Made by a program: the position numbers and the translations under genes. The notes under the pieces were generated by a model. The model worked only from the letters and a program-made list of their open reading frames with translations. It was not told the DNA's origin and did no database searches. This document shows, piece after piece, positions 7,841 through 14,341 of a stretch of 14,341 nucleotides of DNA (positions within the stretch are counted from its first letter, which is position 1; each line of letters opens with the position of its first letter). This DNA comes from an uncultured Planctomycetia bacterium (GTDB lineage: Bacteria; Planctomycetota; UBA1135; GCA-002686595), in contig CALKYE010000070.1 in the NCBI GenBank assembly GCA_938003765.1, positions 1 through 14,341 on the forward strand, in the 5' to 3' direction.

Positions 7841-9496
7841 ATGAAGACCAAGCTGCTCGTCGGCCTCGCCGCCAGTGTGATGCTCGCCCACGCCGCCCAG
7901 GCGCAGGGCTTCCCGCCGCCGCCGCCTCCGCCGGCCGGCAATCCGATCACCGCGGCCAAGACCAACCTCGGCAAGGCGCTGTTCTGGGATGAGCAACTCT
8001 CGTCGACGCATCTGACGGCCTGCGGCACGTGCCACATCCCCAGCGGCGGCGGCTCCGACCCGCGCACCGCGGCGCAGGCGGCGGCGAGCACGCACCCGGG
8101 CTTCGACAACGTGTTCGGCACGCCCGACGACGTGCTCGGCTCGCCGGGCGTCGTGCGCAGCACGGACCTCGACACGTTCGCGCTCGACCCGGCCTTCCGC
8201 CTGCGCGCGCAAGCGACGCCGCGGCGCAGCATGACGGCGATCAACGCCATGTTCTCGCCCTCGTTGTTCTGGGACGGGCGCGCGGACGGCGTGTTCGAGG
8301 ACCCGGTCACGGGCGCGGTCGTGCTGAACGGCGGCGCGGCGCTCGAGAGCCAGGCCGCGGGTCCGGTGGTGAGCAGCTCCGAGATGGGCCACGACGGCGT
8401 CGATTGGAGCTCGGTCGCGGCGCGCATCGCTCCGCTGACGCCGCTGCGGCTCTCGCCCGCGATTCCGCCCGCGCTGTCGAACTACATCAACGGCCGCACG
8501 TACGAGCAGCTCTTCCTCGAGGCCTTCGGCTCCGCTGGCGTGACGCCCGCGCGCGTCGCGATGGCGATCGCCACGTACGAGCGCTCGCTGATCGCCAATC
8601 AGGCGCCGGTGAACCTGCCGATCGGCGCGCCGGGGAGCCAGCTCACCCCGCAGGAGAACCAGGGTCGGCAGATCTTCAACGGCGCCGGTCGCTGCGGCGG
8701 CTGTCACGGCGGGCCGCTGCTCACCGACAACCAGTTCCACTACACCGGCGTCAGGCCGCAGTTCGAGGACCTGGGCCGCTTCAACGTGACCGGCCAGCAG
8801 GGCGACCGCGGCCGCATGCGCACGCCTTCGCTGCTCAACGTCGAATTGCGCGCGCCGTACTTCCACAACGGACGCTTCGCGACGCTCGAGGAAGTGGTCG
8901 ACTTCTACGACCGCGGCGGCGACTTCAACGCGCCGAACAAGGCCATCGCCGTCGCGCCGATCGGACTGACCCCGCAGCAGAAGGCCGCGCTCGTCGCCTT
9001 CATGCGCCGGCCGCTCACCGATCCGCGCGTCGCGAACCAGTCGGCGCCGTTCGATCGGCCGCAGCTCTACGCGGAGTCCGTGCGCACGCCCGATCCGATC
9101 GGCGTGGGAACCGCGGGCGCGGGCGGCTTCGTGCCGACCATCACCGCCATCGAGCCGCCGAGCTTCGACAACTCCAGTTGGACGGTCGGCATCGATCGCG
9201 CCAACGCCGGCCGCACCGCGATCCTGCTCGTCGGCCCGTTCGGCAGCAGCGTTCCGACCCCGTTCCAAGGCGCGCAGATCTACGTGCAGTGGAACAACGC
9301 GCTCACCAAGCGCGTGCGCTACGGCCCGCTCAACGGCAGCGGCGCCGGCGAGGGCTGGGGTTCGGTCTCGGTCGACATCGGCGGCGACCCCATGCTGATC
9401 GGCTCACCGCTCTACGCGCAGTGGGTCGTGGTCGACCCCGACGGTCTCGGCCGCCGGCTGGCTGCGAGCCGCGCCGTCGAGATGCAGATCTTCTGA
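7841..9496 (+). CDS. Secreted di-heme cytochrome c peroxidase/MauG-family protein with C-terminal beta-type extension
   Basis: A 551-aa periplasmic or secreted di-heme protein. Residues 1-21 are a typical signal peptide (MKTKLLVGLAASVMLAHAAQA), then a proline run. The peroxidase core spans about 33-395 with two heme sites, CGTCH (61-65) and CGGCH (285-289), plus family motifs SLFWDGRADG (141-150), EMGHDG (181-186), ATYERSL (244-250), RTPSLLNV (327-334) and PYFHNG (339-344). Bacterial family members reduce peroxide with electrons from small cytochromes or, in MauG-like branches, oxidise proteins; which applies here is not decided. Residues about 430-551 are an extra domain rich in predicted beta strands, ending in QWVVVDPDGLGRRLAASRAVEMQIF-like sequence, possibly for surface retention (inference). 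The ATG at 7841 is chosen because the signal peptide begins there; an in-frame GTG directly precedes it. No clear ribosome site. A strong terminator follows 51 nt after the stop. Confidence 0.93.
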   Translation: MKTKLLVGLAASVMLAHAAQAQGFPPPPPPPAGNPITAAKTNLGKALFWDEQLSSTHLTACGTCHIPSGGGSDPRTAAQAAASTHPGFDNVFGTPDDVLGSPGVVRSTDLDTFALDPAFRLRAQATPRRSMTAINAMFSPSLFWDGRADGVFEDPVTGAVVLNGGAALESQAAGPVVSSSEMGHDGVDWSSVAARIAPLTPLRLSPAIPPALSNYINGRTYEQLFLEAFGSAGVTPARVAMAIATYERSLIANQAPVNLPIGAPGSQLTPQENQGRQIFNGAGRCGGCHGGPLLTDNQFHYTGVRPQFEDLGRFNVTGQQGDRGRMRTPSLLNVELRAPYFHNGRFATLEEVVDFYDRGGDFNAPNKAIAVAPIGLTPQQKAALVAFMRRPLTDPRVANQSAPFDRPQLYAESVRTPDPIGVGTAGAGGFVPTITAIEPPSFDNSSWTVGIDRANAGRTAILLVGPFGSSVPTPFQGAQIYVQWNNALTKRVRYGPLNGSGAGEGWGSVSVDIGGDPMLIGSPLYAQWVVVDPDGLGRRLAASRAVEMQIF

Positions 9497-9547
9497 GCGC
9501 ACCGCGCGAGGACCCACGCCGAGCCGGTGGAGACTCGACCCGGCGCC

Positions 9548-9600
9548 GAGGCCGCGGGCGCGAGAGCGATCTCGCGTCCGCGGCCTCCTCTTTCTGTTCT
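9548..9600 (+). terminator. Intrinsic terminator of the di-heme peroxidase gene
   Basis: An 18-bp stem (9548-9565 with 9570-9587) closes on a GCGA tetraloop of the GNRA type. All positions pair, one as G-U, and the stem is followed by the pyrimidine-rich CTCTTTCTGTTCT. The compensating G-U pair argues for function as RNA on the plus strand. Confidence 0.85.
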
Positions 9601-9799
9601 CGCACCGCAGCGCACTCGCGCCCCGAGCCGTCGATCGGCCTTCGCGCGACGCAAGGGTCCGCGTCAACGCTCGAGCGCCCACAGCGACCGTGCGCGAGAG
9701 CTACGGCGGCGTTCGCGCGTTGAGTGAACGCTTTCGACACCTGGCGCGCCGCGCGCAGACTGGTTGCTGTCGCAACGGGATCGCTGCGCGCGATGGCGC

Positions 9800-9805
9800 T
9801 ACCAT
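9800..9805 (+). promoter_or_regulatory. Possible -10 box (TACCAT) of a leaderless promoter for the ClC gene
   Basis: TACCAT ends exactly 6 nt before the GTG at 9812, the same spacing and pattern (TAnCnT) as the box before the aldehyde dehydrogenase gene. No Shine-Dalgarno site precedes the GTG and no good -35 box is visible. It supports the GTG as the start. Confidence 0.5.
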
Positions 9806-9811
9806 CGCTGC

Positions 9812-11620
9812 GTGAAGCGTCTGCGGATCGAGCCCGAGACCCAATTCCTGCTCCTGGCGGCCGCGGTGGGCGCGGCGGGCGCGCTGGCGGACGTCGCCTT
9901 CCGCGAGCTGATCAGCCTTTCGCAGCGTCTGTTCGCCTCGGGGGCCGACTCGCTCTACGAACCGGTCGGGCCCAGCCTGTGGTGGATCGTGGTGATCGCC
10001 ATGCCCGCGCTCGGCGGGTTGGCCGTGGGCGCCCTGGGCCGCTGGACCCGCAGCGACCTCGGTGGCTACGGGCTTCCCGCCTTCCTCGAGAAGGTCAACC
10101 TGCGCTCGCGCGACATCGACCTGCGCACGACGCTGCTGCGCACCTGCGCCGCGGCGCTGACCCTGGGTTCGGGCGGCTCGGCGGGAGTCGAAGGCCCGAT
10201 CGCGACGCTCGGCGGCGGAACGGCGGCCTGGATCGGCCGCGCGCGCCAGCTCGCCGGCGACCGGCTGCGCGTGATGATCGCCTGCGGCTCGAGCGCGGCC
10301 GTGGCCGCGGCGTACGGCTCCCCCATCGCGGCGGTGTTCTTCACGCAGGAGATCGTGCTCGCCGGCAACTACGACGTGCAGAACTTCGTGCGCGTGGTCG
10401 TGGCCGCCGGTTCGGCCACGGTGGTCGCGCGCGCGATCCGCGGCGACGCGCCGATGTTCCACGCGCCGCAGTTCGAGCTCGCGTCCTCCAGCGAAGTCCT
10501 CCACTACCTCGTGCTGGGGCTGCTGTGCGGCCTGCTCGGGGCCTGGTTCTCGCGACTGTTCTTCTGGATGCAGCGCCGCTTCGCGGAGAGCAACGTGCCC
10601 ACGCTGTACCGACCCGCAGCGGGCGGCGCCCTCGTCGGAGTGCTCGCGCTCGTCGCCGTGGGCGTGCTGGGCAGCGGCCACGAGGTCATCGAGAACCTGC
10701 TCGAGCTCGAGCGCGTCGCCGACTGGACCATGCTCGCGGGCTTCGCACTGCTGCTCGCGGCCAAGATGGTGGCGACGAGCGTCACGATCGGCTCCGGCGG
10801 CGCGGGCGGCGTGTTCGGACCTTCGCTGTGCTTCGGCGCCGTGGTCGGAGGCATCGTCGGCGGCGCCGCCGACCTGTGGCGGCCCGAAGCCAGCGCCAGC
10901 CCCGCGCACTACTCGATGGTCGGCATGGGCGCGTTCCTCGCCGCGACCGTGCGCGCGCCGCTGACCTCGATCTTCCTGGTGTTCGAGATGACCGGCTCCT
11001 CGTCGACCGCGGTGCTGCCCACGCTGATCGCGGTGGCGGCGGCGCTGTTCGTCGCGCGCCGACTCGAGCGCTACTCGATCGACGAGGCCGAGCTCGCCTC
11101 GCGCGGCGTGGACCTCGCGCGCATCCGCAATCCCGCGCACGGACGCGAGCGGACGGCGCTCAGCAACGTGACCGCGCGCGCGGCGATGCGCCACGGCTTC
11201 GACGGCGTGCCGGCCAACGCGACCGCGCTCGAGCTGCAGGCGCTGGTGAGCGAGTCGAGCTCGAACGCCTTCATCGTCGTCGACGACCGCGGCGAGATGA
11301 TCGGCATCCTCTCGCTCCAGGACCTGCGCGTGCTGGACGCCAAGACGGCTGAGGCGCTGGGCGCGCTGACCATCGCGGCCGACCTGTGCGAGCGCAACGT
11401 GGCCACCGTGTTCGCCGACGACGAGCTGGCGAGCGCGCTCAACCGCATGGACCTCTCGGGCTACCGGCAACTGCCGGTGGTCGAGCGCGATGCGCCGCGG
11501 CGCGTCATCGGCATGCTCGAGCGCAAGCACGTGCTCGCGGCCTATCGGCGTGCGCTCGGAGAGACGACGCGGCCGGACGGCAAGCGCGCGAGCGAGAGCA
11601 GTGATTCGCTGCGCTTGTGA
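9812..11620 (+). CDS. ClC-family chloride channel/transporter with C-terminal CBS pair
   Basis: Inner-membrane ClC protein, 602 aa. The membrane part (about 12-415) carries the family's anion-path motifs in altered or standard form: GGYGLP (84-89, where E. coli ClC has GSGIP with a chloride-coordinating Ser), AGVEGP with the external gating Glu (E127), GSPIAAVFF followed by TQEI (169-181), GGVFGP (332-337) and FEMTG (391-395). Residues about 445-580 form two CBS domains, which usually bind adenine nucleotides and regulate transport. By alignment with E. coli ClC, the internal proton-path Glu203 is replaced by Ile181, although the preceding Glu (E180) is kept. This may mean altered proton coupling or channel behaviour. 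The GTG at 9812 is chosen over the frame start at 9764 because MKRLRIEPETQ is a natural family N-terminus and a -10-like box lies 6 nt upstream. It converges on the large cytochrome gene. Confidence 0.92.
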   Translation: MKRLRIEPETQFLLLAAAVGAAGALADVAFRELISLSQRLFASGADSLYEPVGPSLWWIVVIAMPALGGLAVGALGRWTRSDLGGYGLPAFLEKVNLRSRDIDLRTTLLRTCAAALTLGSGGSAGVEGPIATLGGGTAAWIGRARQLAGDRLRVMIACGSSAAVAAAYGSPIAAVFFTQEIVLAGNYDVQNFVRVVVAAGSATVVARAIRGDAPMFHAPQFELASSSEVLHYLVLGLLCGLLGAWFSRLFFWMQRRFAESNVPTLYRPAAGGALVGVLALVAVGVLGSGHEVIENLLELERVADWTMLAGFALLLAAKMVATSVTIGSGGAGGVFGPSLCFGAVVGGIVGGAADLWRPEASASPAHYSMVGMGAFLAATVRAPLTSIFLVFEMTGSSSTAVLPTLIAVAAALFVARRLERYSIDEAELASRGVDLARIRNPAHGRERTALSNVTARAAMRHGFDGVPANATALELQALVSESSSNAFIVVDDRGEMIGILSLQDLRVLDAKTAEALGALTIAADLCERNVATVFADDELASALNRMDLSGYRQLPVVERDAPRRVIGMLERKHVLAAYRRALGETTRPDGKRASESSDSLRL

Positions 11621-11654
11621 CGCGTTGCGCCCGAGCGCGCGTCGGCACGAAAGA

Positions 11655-11693
11655 GCGGCGTCCGCCGCGGGTGGATCCCGAAGCGGACGCCGC
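11655..11693. terminator. Hairpin between convergent ClC and cytochrome genes (possible two-way terminator)
   Basis: A perfect 11-bp stem (11655-11665 with 11683-11693, GCGGCGTCCGC and its complement) encloses a second small CGGG/CCCG stem. It lies 35 nt past the ClC stop and 24 nt past the stop of the opposing cytochrome gene. On the minus strand it is followed by TCTTTCG, a weak T-tract, so it fits the cytochrome gene better. On the plus strand the tail is not T-rich. Confidence 0.65.
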
Positions 11694-11716
11694 ACAAGAC
11701 GAGCGCGACCCGAGCG

Positions 11717-13819
11717 CTACTGCAGCAGGTCGTCCTCGGCGTCGAGCAGGCGGTAGTACGCCTTCTTGATCGCCACGGTGCGCACTCCGATCGGCTGCAG
11801 CGGGTCTTCCGCGATGTCGATCAGCGTGCGCGCGTCGGAGAAGGCCGGATCGGGGTCCGGCGAGAAGCCGAAGCCGGCGAGCACCTGCTGCGCGTCCTCG
11901 ACCTCGAAGTCCGCCAGGCCCACGCCGCGCATGATGACAGGCTCGAACATCGTGAAGTTGGTCGTCGCCAGGTCGTACGCGCGCAACAGGAAGCGCCGCG
12001 CGTTGCGCGAGTTCTGCACCGCGTTGATCGCCCGCAGGAAGCGCGCGGTGAGGTCGGCGTCGAGCCCGCTCATGCTCAGCGGGGTCGGCTCGAACAGACC
12101 GCCCGACGAGTTGGCGAACTCAGCTGTGCGATAGAACAGCACCGCCGAGAGCACCGGGTCGGGATCGAGCGGAGTCGAAGCGCCGATGTTGTTGTGGAAG
12201 CCGGGCGTCGTGTCGGCGAACTCGATCACGCTGGGCGTGTTGAAGGTGTTGTCGCCGAACTCTCCGAACGGTCCGGGGATCGGCAGTCCGCCCGGAGGCG
12301 CCATGCCCGTGGGCTGCGTGCCGAAGCCGCCGTCGAACGGCCGAGGCAATCCCGTTCCGTCGGGGTTGTTGAACAGGAACATCTCGACGCCGGTGTCGAA
12401 GTTCCCGTTGGCCAGCGTGAACCCGAAGGGATCGCCGACCTGCACGCCCGTGAAGTCCGTCGTGAAGAACGAGTCCGCGCCCGCGTTGTGGTGGCAGGTG
12501 CCGCAGCGCAGCCCGAGGAAGGTCTGCTTGCCCTGCTCGGCGTCGACGTCTTCGAAGGCGATGAAGTTGGGATCGAACGGATTCGAGAGCTCGACGTCCT
12601 CCTGACGCCCCAGCGCGAGCTGGAAGGCCTCGAGCGCGTCGAGTTCGGTGCTCGTGGGCAGCACGAAGTCGACGCCCGGAACGCGGTTGAGCGTGCGCGG
12701 GAAGTGCTGGGTCACCGCACCGACGGCGAACTCACGCAGCGTGCCCGGACCGGGCGATCCGTCGCCGCTCCAGCCCAGGCGCTGCTTGGGCGGAGACTGG
12801 CCGACCACCGGCCGCAGGAGCTGCGCCTTCTGCGCGAAGGTGTGGCTCACGGCGCGCATCACGAAGCGGTTGGCGAGGTCGTCGAAGCCGTCGAGGTTCT
12901 CGAGGATCAGCCCGAAGTAGTGCATCAGCGCGGGCTGCTCGAACATCAGGCCGCCGTTCTGGCTCGAGTCGAGGTTGGGGTCGAACTCGGCGATGAACAG
13001 CGGGTCCATCGGGTCCATCGTGGAGATGAAGTCCCGATCGATCGTGAAGTTGTTCTCGGCCGGGTGGCAGGTGCCGCAGGTGCGGCCGTTGCCGCCGAAG
13101 GTCTCGATGAAGAAGAGCTTCTCGCCGTGGTCGACGAGCGACTGGATCTGCCCCGCGGGATCGAAGGCGCCGATCGCGATCTGCGGCGCGATCACGGCCA
13201 GCGGCAGGCCGTTGCCCAAGAGCGCCCCGTCGCGCGGCTTGGAGGCGGCCATCTCCGCGCCGTACAGGCGCTCGAACACGTTGGGTTGGCCGATCAGCAG
13301 CGAGCGCTCGTCGGGGCGTTGCCCGCGGCGCGTGATGGCGACCGTGTCGAGCGTCATGTCCGACCACTGCGGGCCGGCCACGCTCGTGATCAGTTGCGCG
13401 CAACCGCCGTCGACCTCGAGCTGGCCGAGGAGCCGCGCCTCGTCGCCGGGCTCGGGGAGGAAGCTGCGCTGCGGACCGTCGACGTTGGCTACCAGCCACG
13501 CGTCCATCGGCTCGGCCGCGTTCTCGACCTGCACCAGCACGCTGAGTCCGTCGAGATCGAGCGTGAGCGAGCCAACCGGCCCGCTGCGTCGGCGGATGTG
13601 CGCCGCAGGCTGCGCCAGCGGCACTTCGATGCGGCGCGGGCCGGCCTCGAAGTCCTCGCGCCACTGCGCGTAGGCGCGTTTGACCTGCTCGGCGTCGCCG
13701 ACGATCGCAGGCGGCGGCGGCGCGTCGTCAGCGAGCGGAGCGGCGCGATAGTCGCGCCACAGGAGCGCTGCGCTCGCAGCGGCGGTCAAGAGCAGTGCAC
13801 TGGACAGAACGGTTCGCAT
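11717..13819 (-). CDS. Large exported di-heme cytochrome c (peroxidase-related)
   Basis: A 700-aa protein with an N-terminal hydrophobic segment (about 3-20) that is a signal peptide or membrane anchor, then a proline-rich linker. Residues about 55-230 form an unrecognised, probably beta-rich region with no heme motif. The C-terminal part has two heme sites, CGTCH at 248-252 and 439-443, and peroxidase-family echoes: NTPSVIEF (527-534) and TPGFHNN (538-544), matching the RTPSLLNV and PYFHNG blocks of the peroxidase at 7841. It is about twice the length of classical di-heme peroxidases (about 320-350 aa). A periplasmic electron-transfer or peroxidase role is likely; the substrate is unknown. 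The ATG at 13819 is chosen because AGGAG lies 7 nt upstream and the hydrophobic segment begins there; the longer frame to 13972 adds arginine-rich noise. It is convergent with the ClC gene and on the opposite strand from the other di-heme peroxidase, so the two are not one operon. Confidence 0.9.
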   Translation of the reverse strand: MRTVLSSALLLTAAASAALLWRDYRAAPLADDAPPPPAIVGDAEQVKRAYAQWREDFEAGPRRIEVPLAQPAAHIRRRSGPVGSLTLDLDGLSVLVQVENAAEPMDAWLVANVDGPQRSFLPEPGDEARLLGQLEVDGGCAQLITSVAGPQWSDMTLDTVAITRRGQRPDERSLLIGQPNVFERLYGAEMAASKPRDGALLGNGLPLAVIAPQIAIGAFDPAGQIQSLVDHGEKLFFIETFGGNGRTCGTCHPAENNFTIDRDFISTMDPMDPLFIAEFDPNLDSSQNGGLMFEQPALMHYFGLILENLDGFDDLANRFVMRAVSHTFAQKAQLLRPVVGQSPPKQRLGWSGDGSPGPGTLREFAVGAVTQHFPRTLNRVPGVDFVLPTSTELDALEAFQLALGRQEDVELSNPFDPNFIAFEDVDAEQGKQTFLGLRCGTCHHNAGADSFFTTDFTGVQVGDPFGFTLANGNFDTGVEMFLFNNPDGTGLPRPFDGGFGTQPTGMAPPGGLPIPGPFGEFGDNTFNTPSVIEFADTTPGFHNNIGASTPLDPDPVLSAVLFYRTAEFANSSGGLFEPTPLSMSGLDADLTARFLRAINAVQNSRNARRFLLRAYDLATTNFTMFEPVIMRGVGLADFEVEDAQQVLAGFGFSPDPDPAFSDARTLIDIAEDPLQPIGVRTVAIKKAYYRLLDAEDDLLQ

Positions 13820-14080
13820 GTTGGGACTCCTGAAGCTAGTAGCGACCAACCAACAGCGCAGCGCGGCCGAGCGACGCAAGCCGACAGGCGCTTCGTCGAA
13901 GCTCCACGGGGCCGACGCGGGAGAACCGTGCTGCGCGGGAGAGGGGGAACGAACAGCGCCCGAGCGACTCACTCGGGGCGCGGGGCGACGCTAGTGGCGC
14001 GTCACACGCGGCTCCAAAGACCAACTCAGTGGTTCTCGAAAGTGGCGCGCGCTGAGCTCGCTTTCCCGTCGGCGCGACGC
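13820..14080. other. Upstream region of the large cytochrome gene
   Basis: A gene-free stretch of about 261 bp. The only confident element is the cytochrome gene's ribosome site at 13827-13831. Minus-strand TTTGGA and TAGCGT 19 bp apart (about 13988-14018) could form a weak promoter but are not convincing. The open frame at 13836-14084 has no recognisable protein character. Confidence 0.45.
13827..13831 (-). promoter_or_regulatory. Shine-Dalgarno site of the large cytochrome gene
   Basis: Reads AGGAG on the minus strand with a 7-nt spacer to the ATG at 13819. It fixes that start against the longer open frame. Confidence 0.75.
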
Positions 14081-14341
14081 TCACGCGCGTCGTTGCGCGC
14101 TGCTTCGCGCGCTGGCCGACTCGCAGCGACTCGGACGAACACGATGGAGTTCGGGTCCGGTCCGCGGCGCGAGCGGGTCGCGAGGCGCCTCTCGCTCAGA
14201 GTCGGACGGACGCCCGCTGGAGTGGCTCGCGCCGCCGACGCCGCGGCGCGGTCGATCGGGGAGCTCCTCGGGACGCTCCTCAGGACGCTCCTCAGGACGC
14301 TCCTCGGGGCGCTCGGATCGGGCGCCGGGACGGCCGGGCGG
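14081..14341 (-). CDS. Possible C-terminal tail of a minus-strand gene with ERPE repeats (partial, doubtful)
   Basis: A minus-strand frame enters from the right edge and is open for 86 codons to a TGA at 14081-14083. It begins PPGRPGARS, then has four ERPE units, then a disordered Arg/Ser/Pro-rich stretch ending SAQRRA. Charged, proline-rich repeats of this kind are common in disordered tails, and the frame would lie upstream of the cytochrome gene on the same strand. Against it, third codon positions are less GC-rich than in the other genes, and the opposite strand also has an open frame (ATG at 14144 to the edge) with GC-richer third positions. Function unknown. Confidence 0.3.
   Translation of the reverse strand, partial: PPGRPGARSERPEERPEERPEERPEELPDRPRRGVGGASHSSGRPSDSEREAPRDPLAPRTGPELHRVRPSRCESASARSSAQRRA
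14263..14310. repeat. 12-bp tandem repeat, four units
   Basis: Four head-to-tail copies of GCTCCTCRGGAC. Units two and three are identical (GCTCCTCAGGAC), unit one has G for A, and unit four is GCTCCTCGGGGC. A broken fifth copy (GCTCGG) follows. The unit length is a multiple of three, so it keeps frame; it reads EERP on the minus strand and LLRT/LLGT on the plus strand. Confidence 0.85.

Larger units (their letters stand above)
9497..9811. other. Intergenic region between the peroxidase and ClC genes
   Basis: A 315-bp gene-free stretch. It holds the peroxidase terminator (9548-9600) and, at its right end, the -10-like box of the ClC gene. Short open frames here read as arginine- and alanine-rich noise on both strands. 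I see nothing else in 9601-9799. Confidence 0.6.

Noticed and set aside
9701..11695. Minus-strand open frame of 664 codons opposite the ClC gene
   Set aside because: The opposing ClC frame has membrane segments, gating motifs and CBS domains; this frame is a shadow rich in Arg, Ala and His.
13836..14084. Minus-strand open frame of 82 codons upstream of the large cytochrome
   Set aside because: It has no ribosome site, covers the cytochrome gene's own leader, and its product shows no protein-like pattern.

Overview
This is a very GC-rich, gene-dense stretch of bacterial chromosome with eight well-supported protein genes and a doubtful ninth frame at the right edge. The gene content points to an aerobic or facultative bacterium of the Planctomycetota, with Myxococcota or Acidobacteriota as alternatives. 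The reasons are a YfbK-type VWA protein with an anti-sigma-like N-terminus, a secreted redoxin/cytochrome c/copper-monooxygenase fusion, large di-heme peroxidase-like cytochromes, and a C-terminal beta-type tail on one of them. That assignment is inference from gene families. I see no tRNA, rRNA, CRISPR array, insertion sequence, integrase or other sign of a mobile element.

Layout. Bases 3-1994 (+) hold the 3' part of a membrane-anchored VWA protein whose start lies left of the window. It converges, with a 16-bp gap, on a three-gene minus-strand cluster read right to left: a tandem PilZ-domain protein (6043-5279), a secreted three-domain redoxin, cytochrome c and PHM-like protein (5241-3472), and tryptophanase tnaA (3378-2011). 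The gaps are 37 and 93 bp, so the three may be co-transcribed. Diverging from the PilZ gene is an NAD(P)-dependent aldehyde dehydrogenase (6195-7613, +). A secreted di-heme cytochrome c peroxidase/MauG-type protein follows (7841-9496, +), ended by a strong hairpin terminator, then a ClC chloride channel/transporter with two CBS domains (9812-11620, +). The ClC gene converges on a 700-residue di-heme cytochrome (13819-11717, -), and the two share an intergenic hairpin that could end both transcripts. The last 260 bases contain a 12-bp tandem repeat that reads ERPE on the minus strand, possibly the tail of another gene.

How the genes fit together. Three of the eight encode exported c-type heme proteins, so periplasmic electron transfer or peroxide chemistry is the main theme. 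The fusion protein could be a copper monooxygenase with its own electron-donating cytochrome domain. Tryptophanase makes indole, pyruvate and ammonia from tryptophan; its link to the fusion gene is positional only. The PilZ protein suggests c-di-GMP control of something nearby, but the sequence does not show what.

Several starts differ from the longest open frame. tnaA and the large cytochrome have clear Shine-Dalgarno sites at internal ATGs. The aldehyde dehydrogenase and ClC genes lack one, but both have a TAnCnT-like -10 box exactly 6 nt before the start codon, which suggests leaderless transcripts. I found no convincing new multi-gene system. The most unusual items are the three-domain fusion next to tnaA, the ClC protein's substituted proton-path residue, and the paired leaderless-type promoters.
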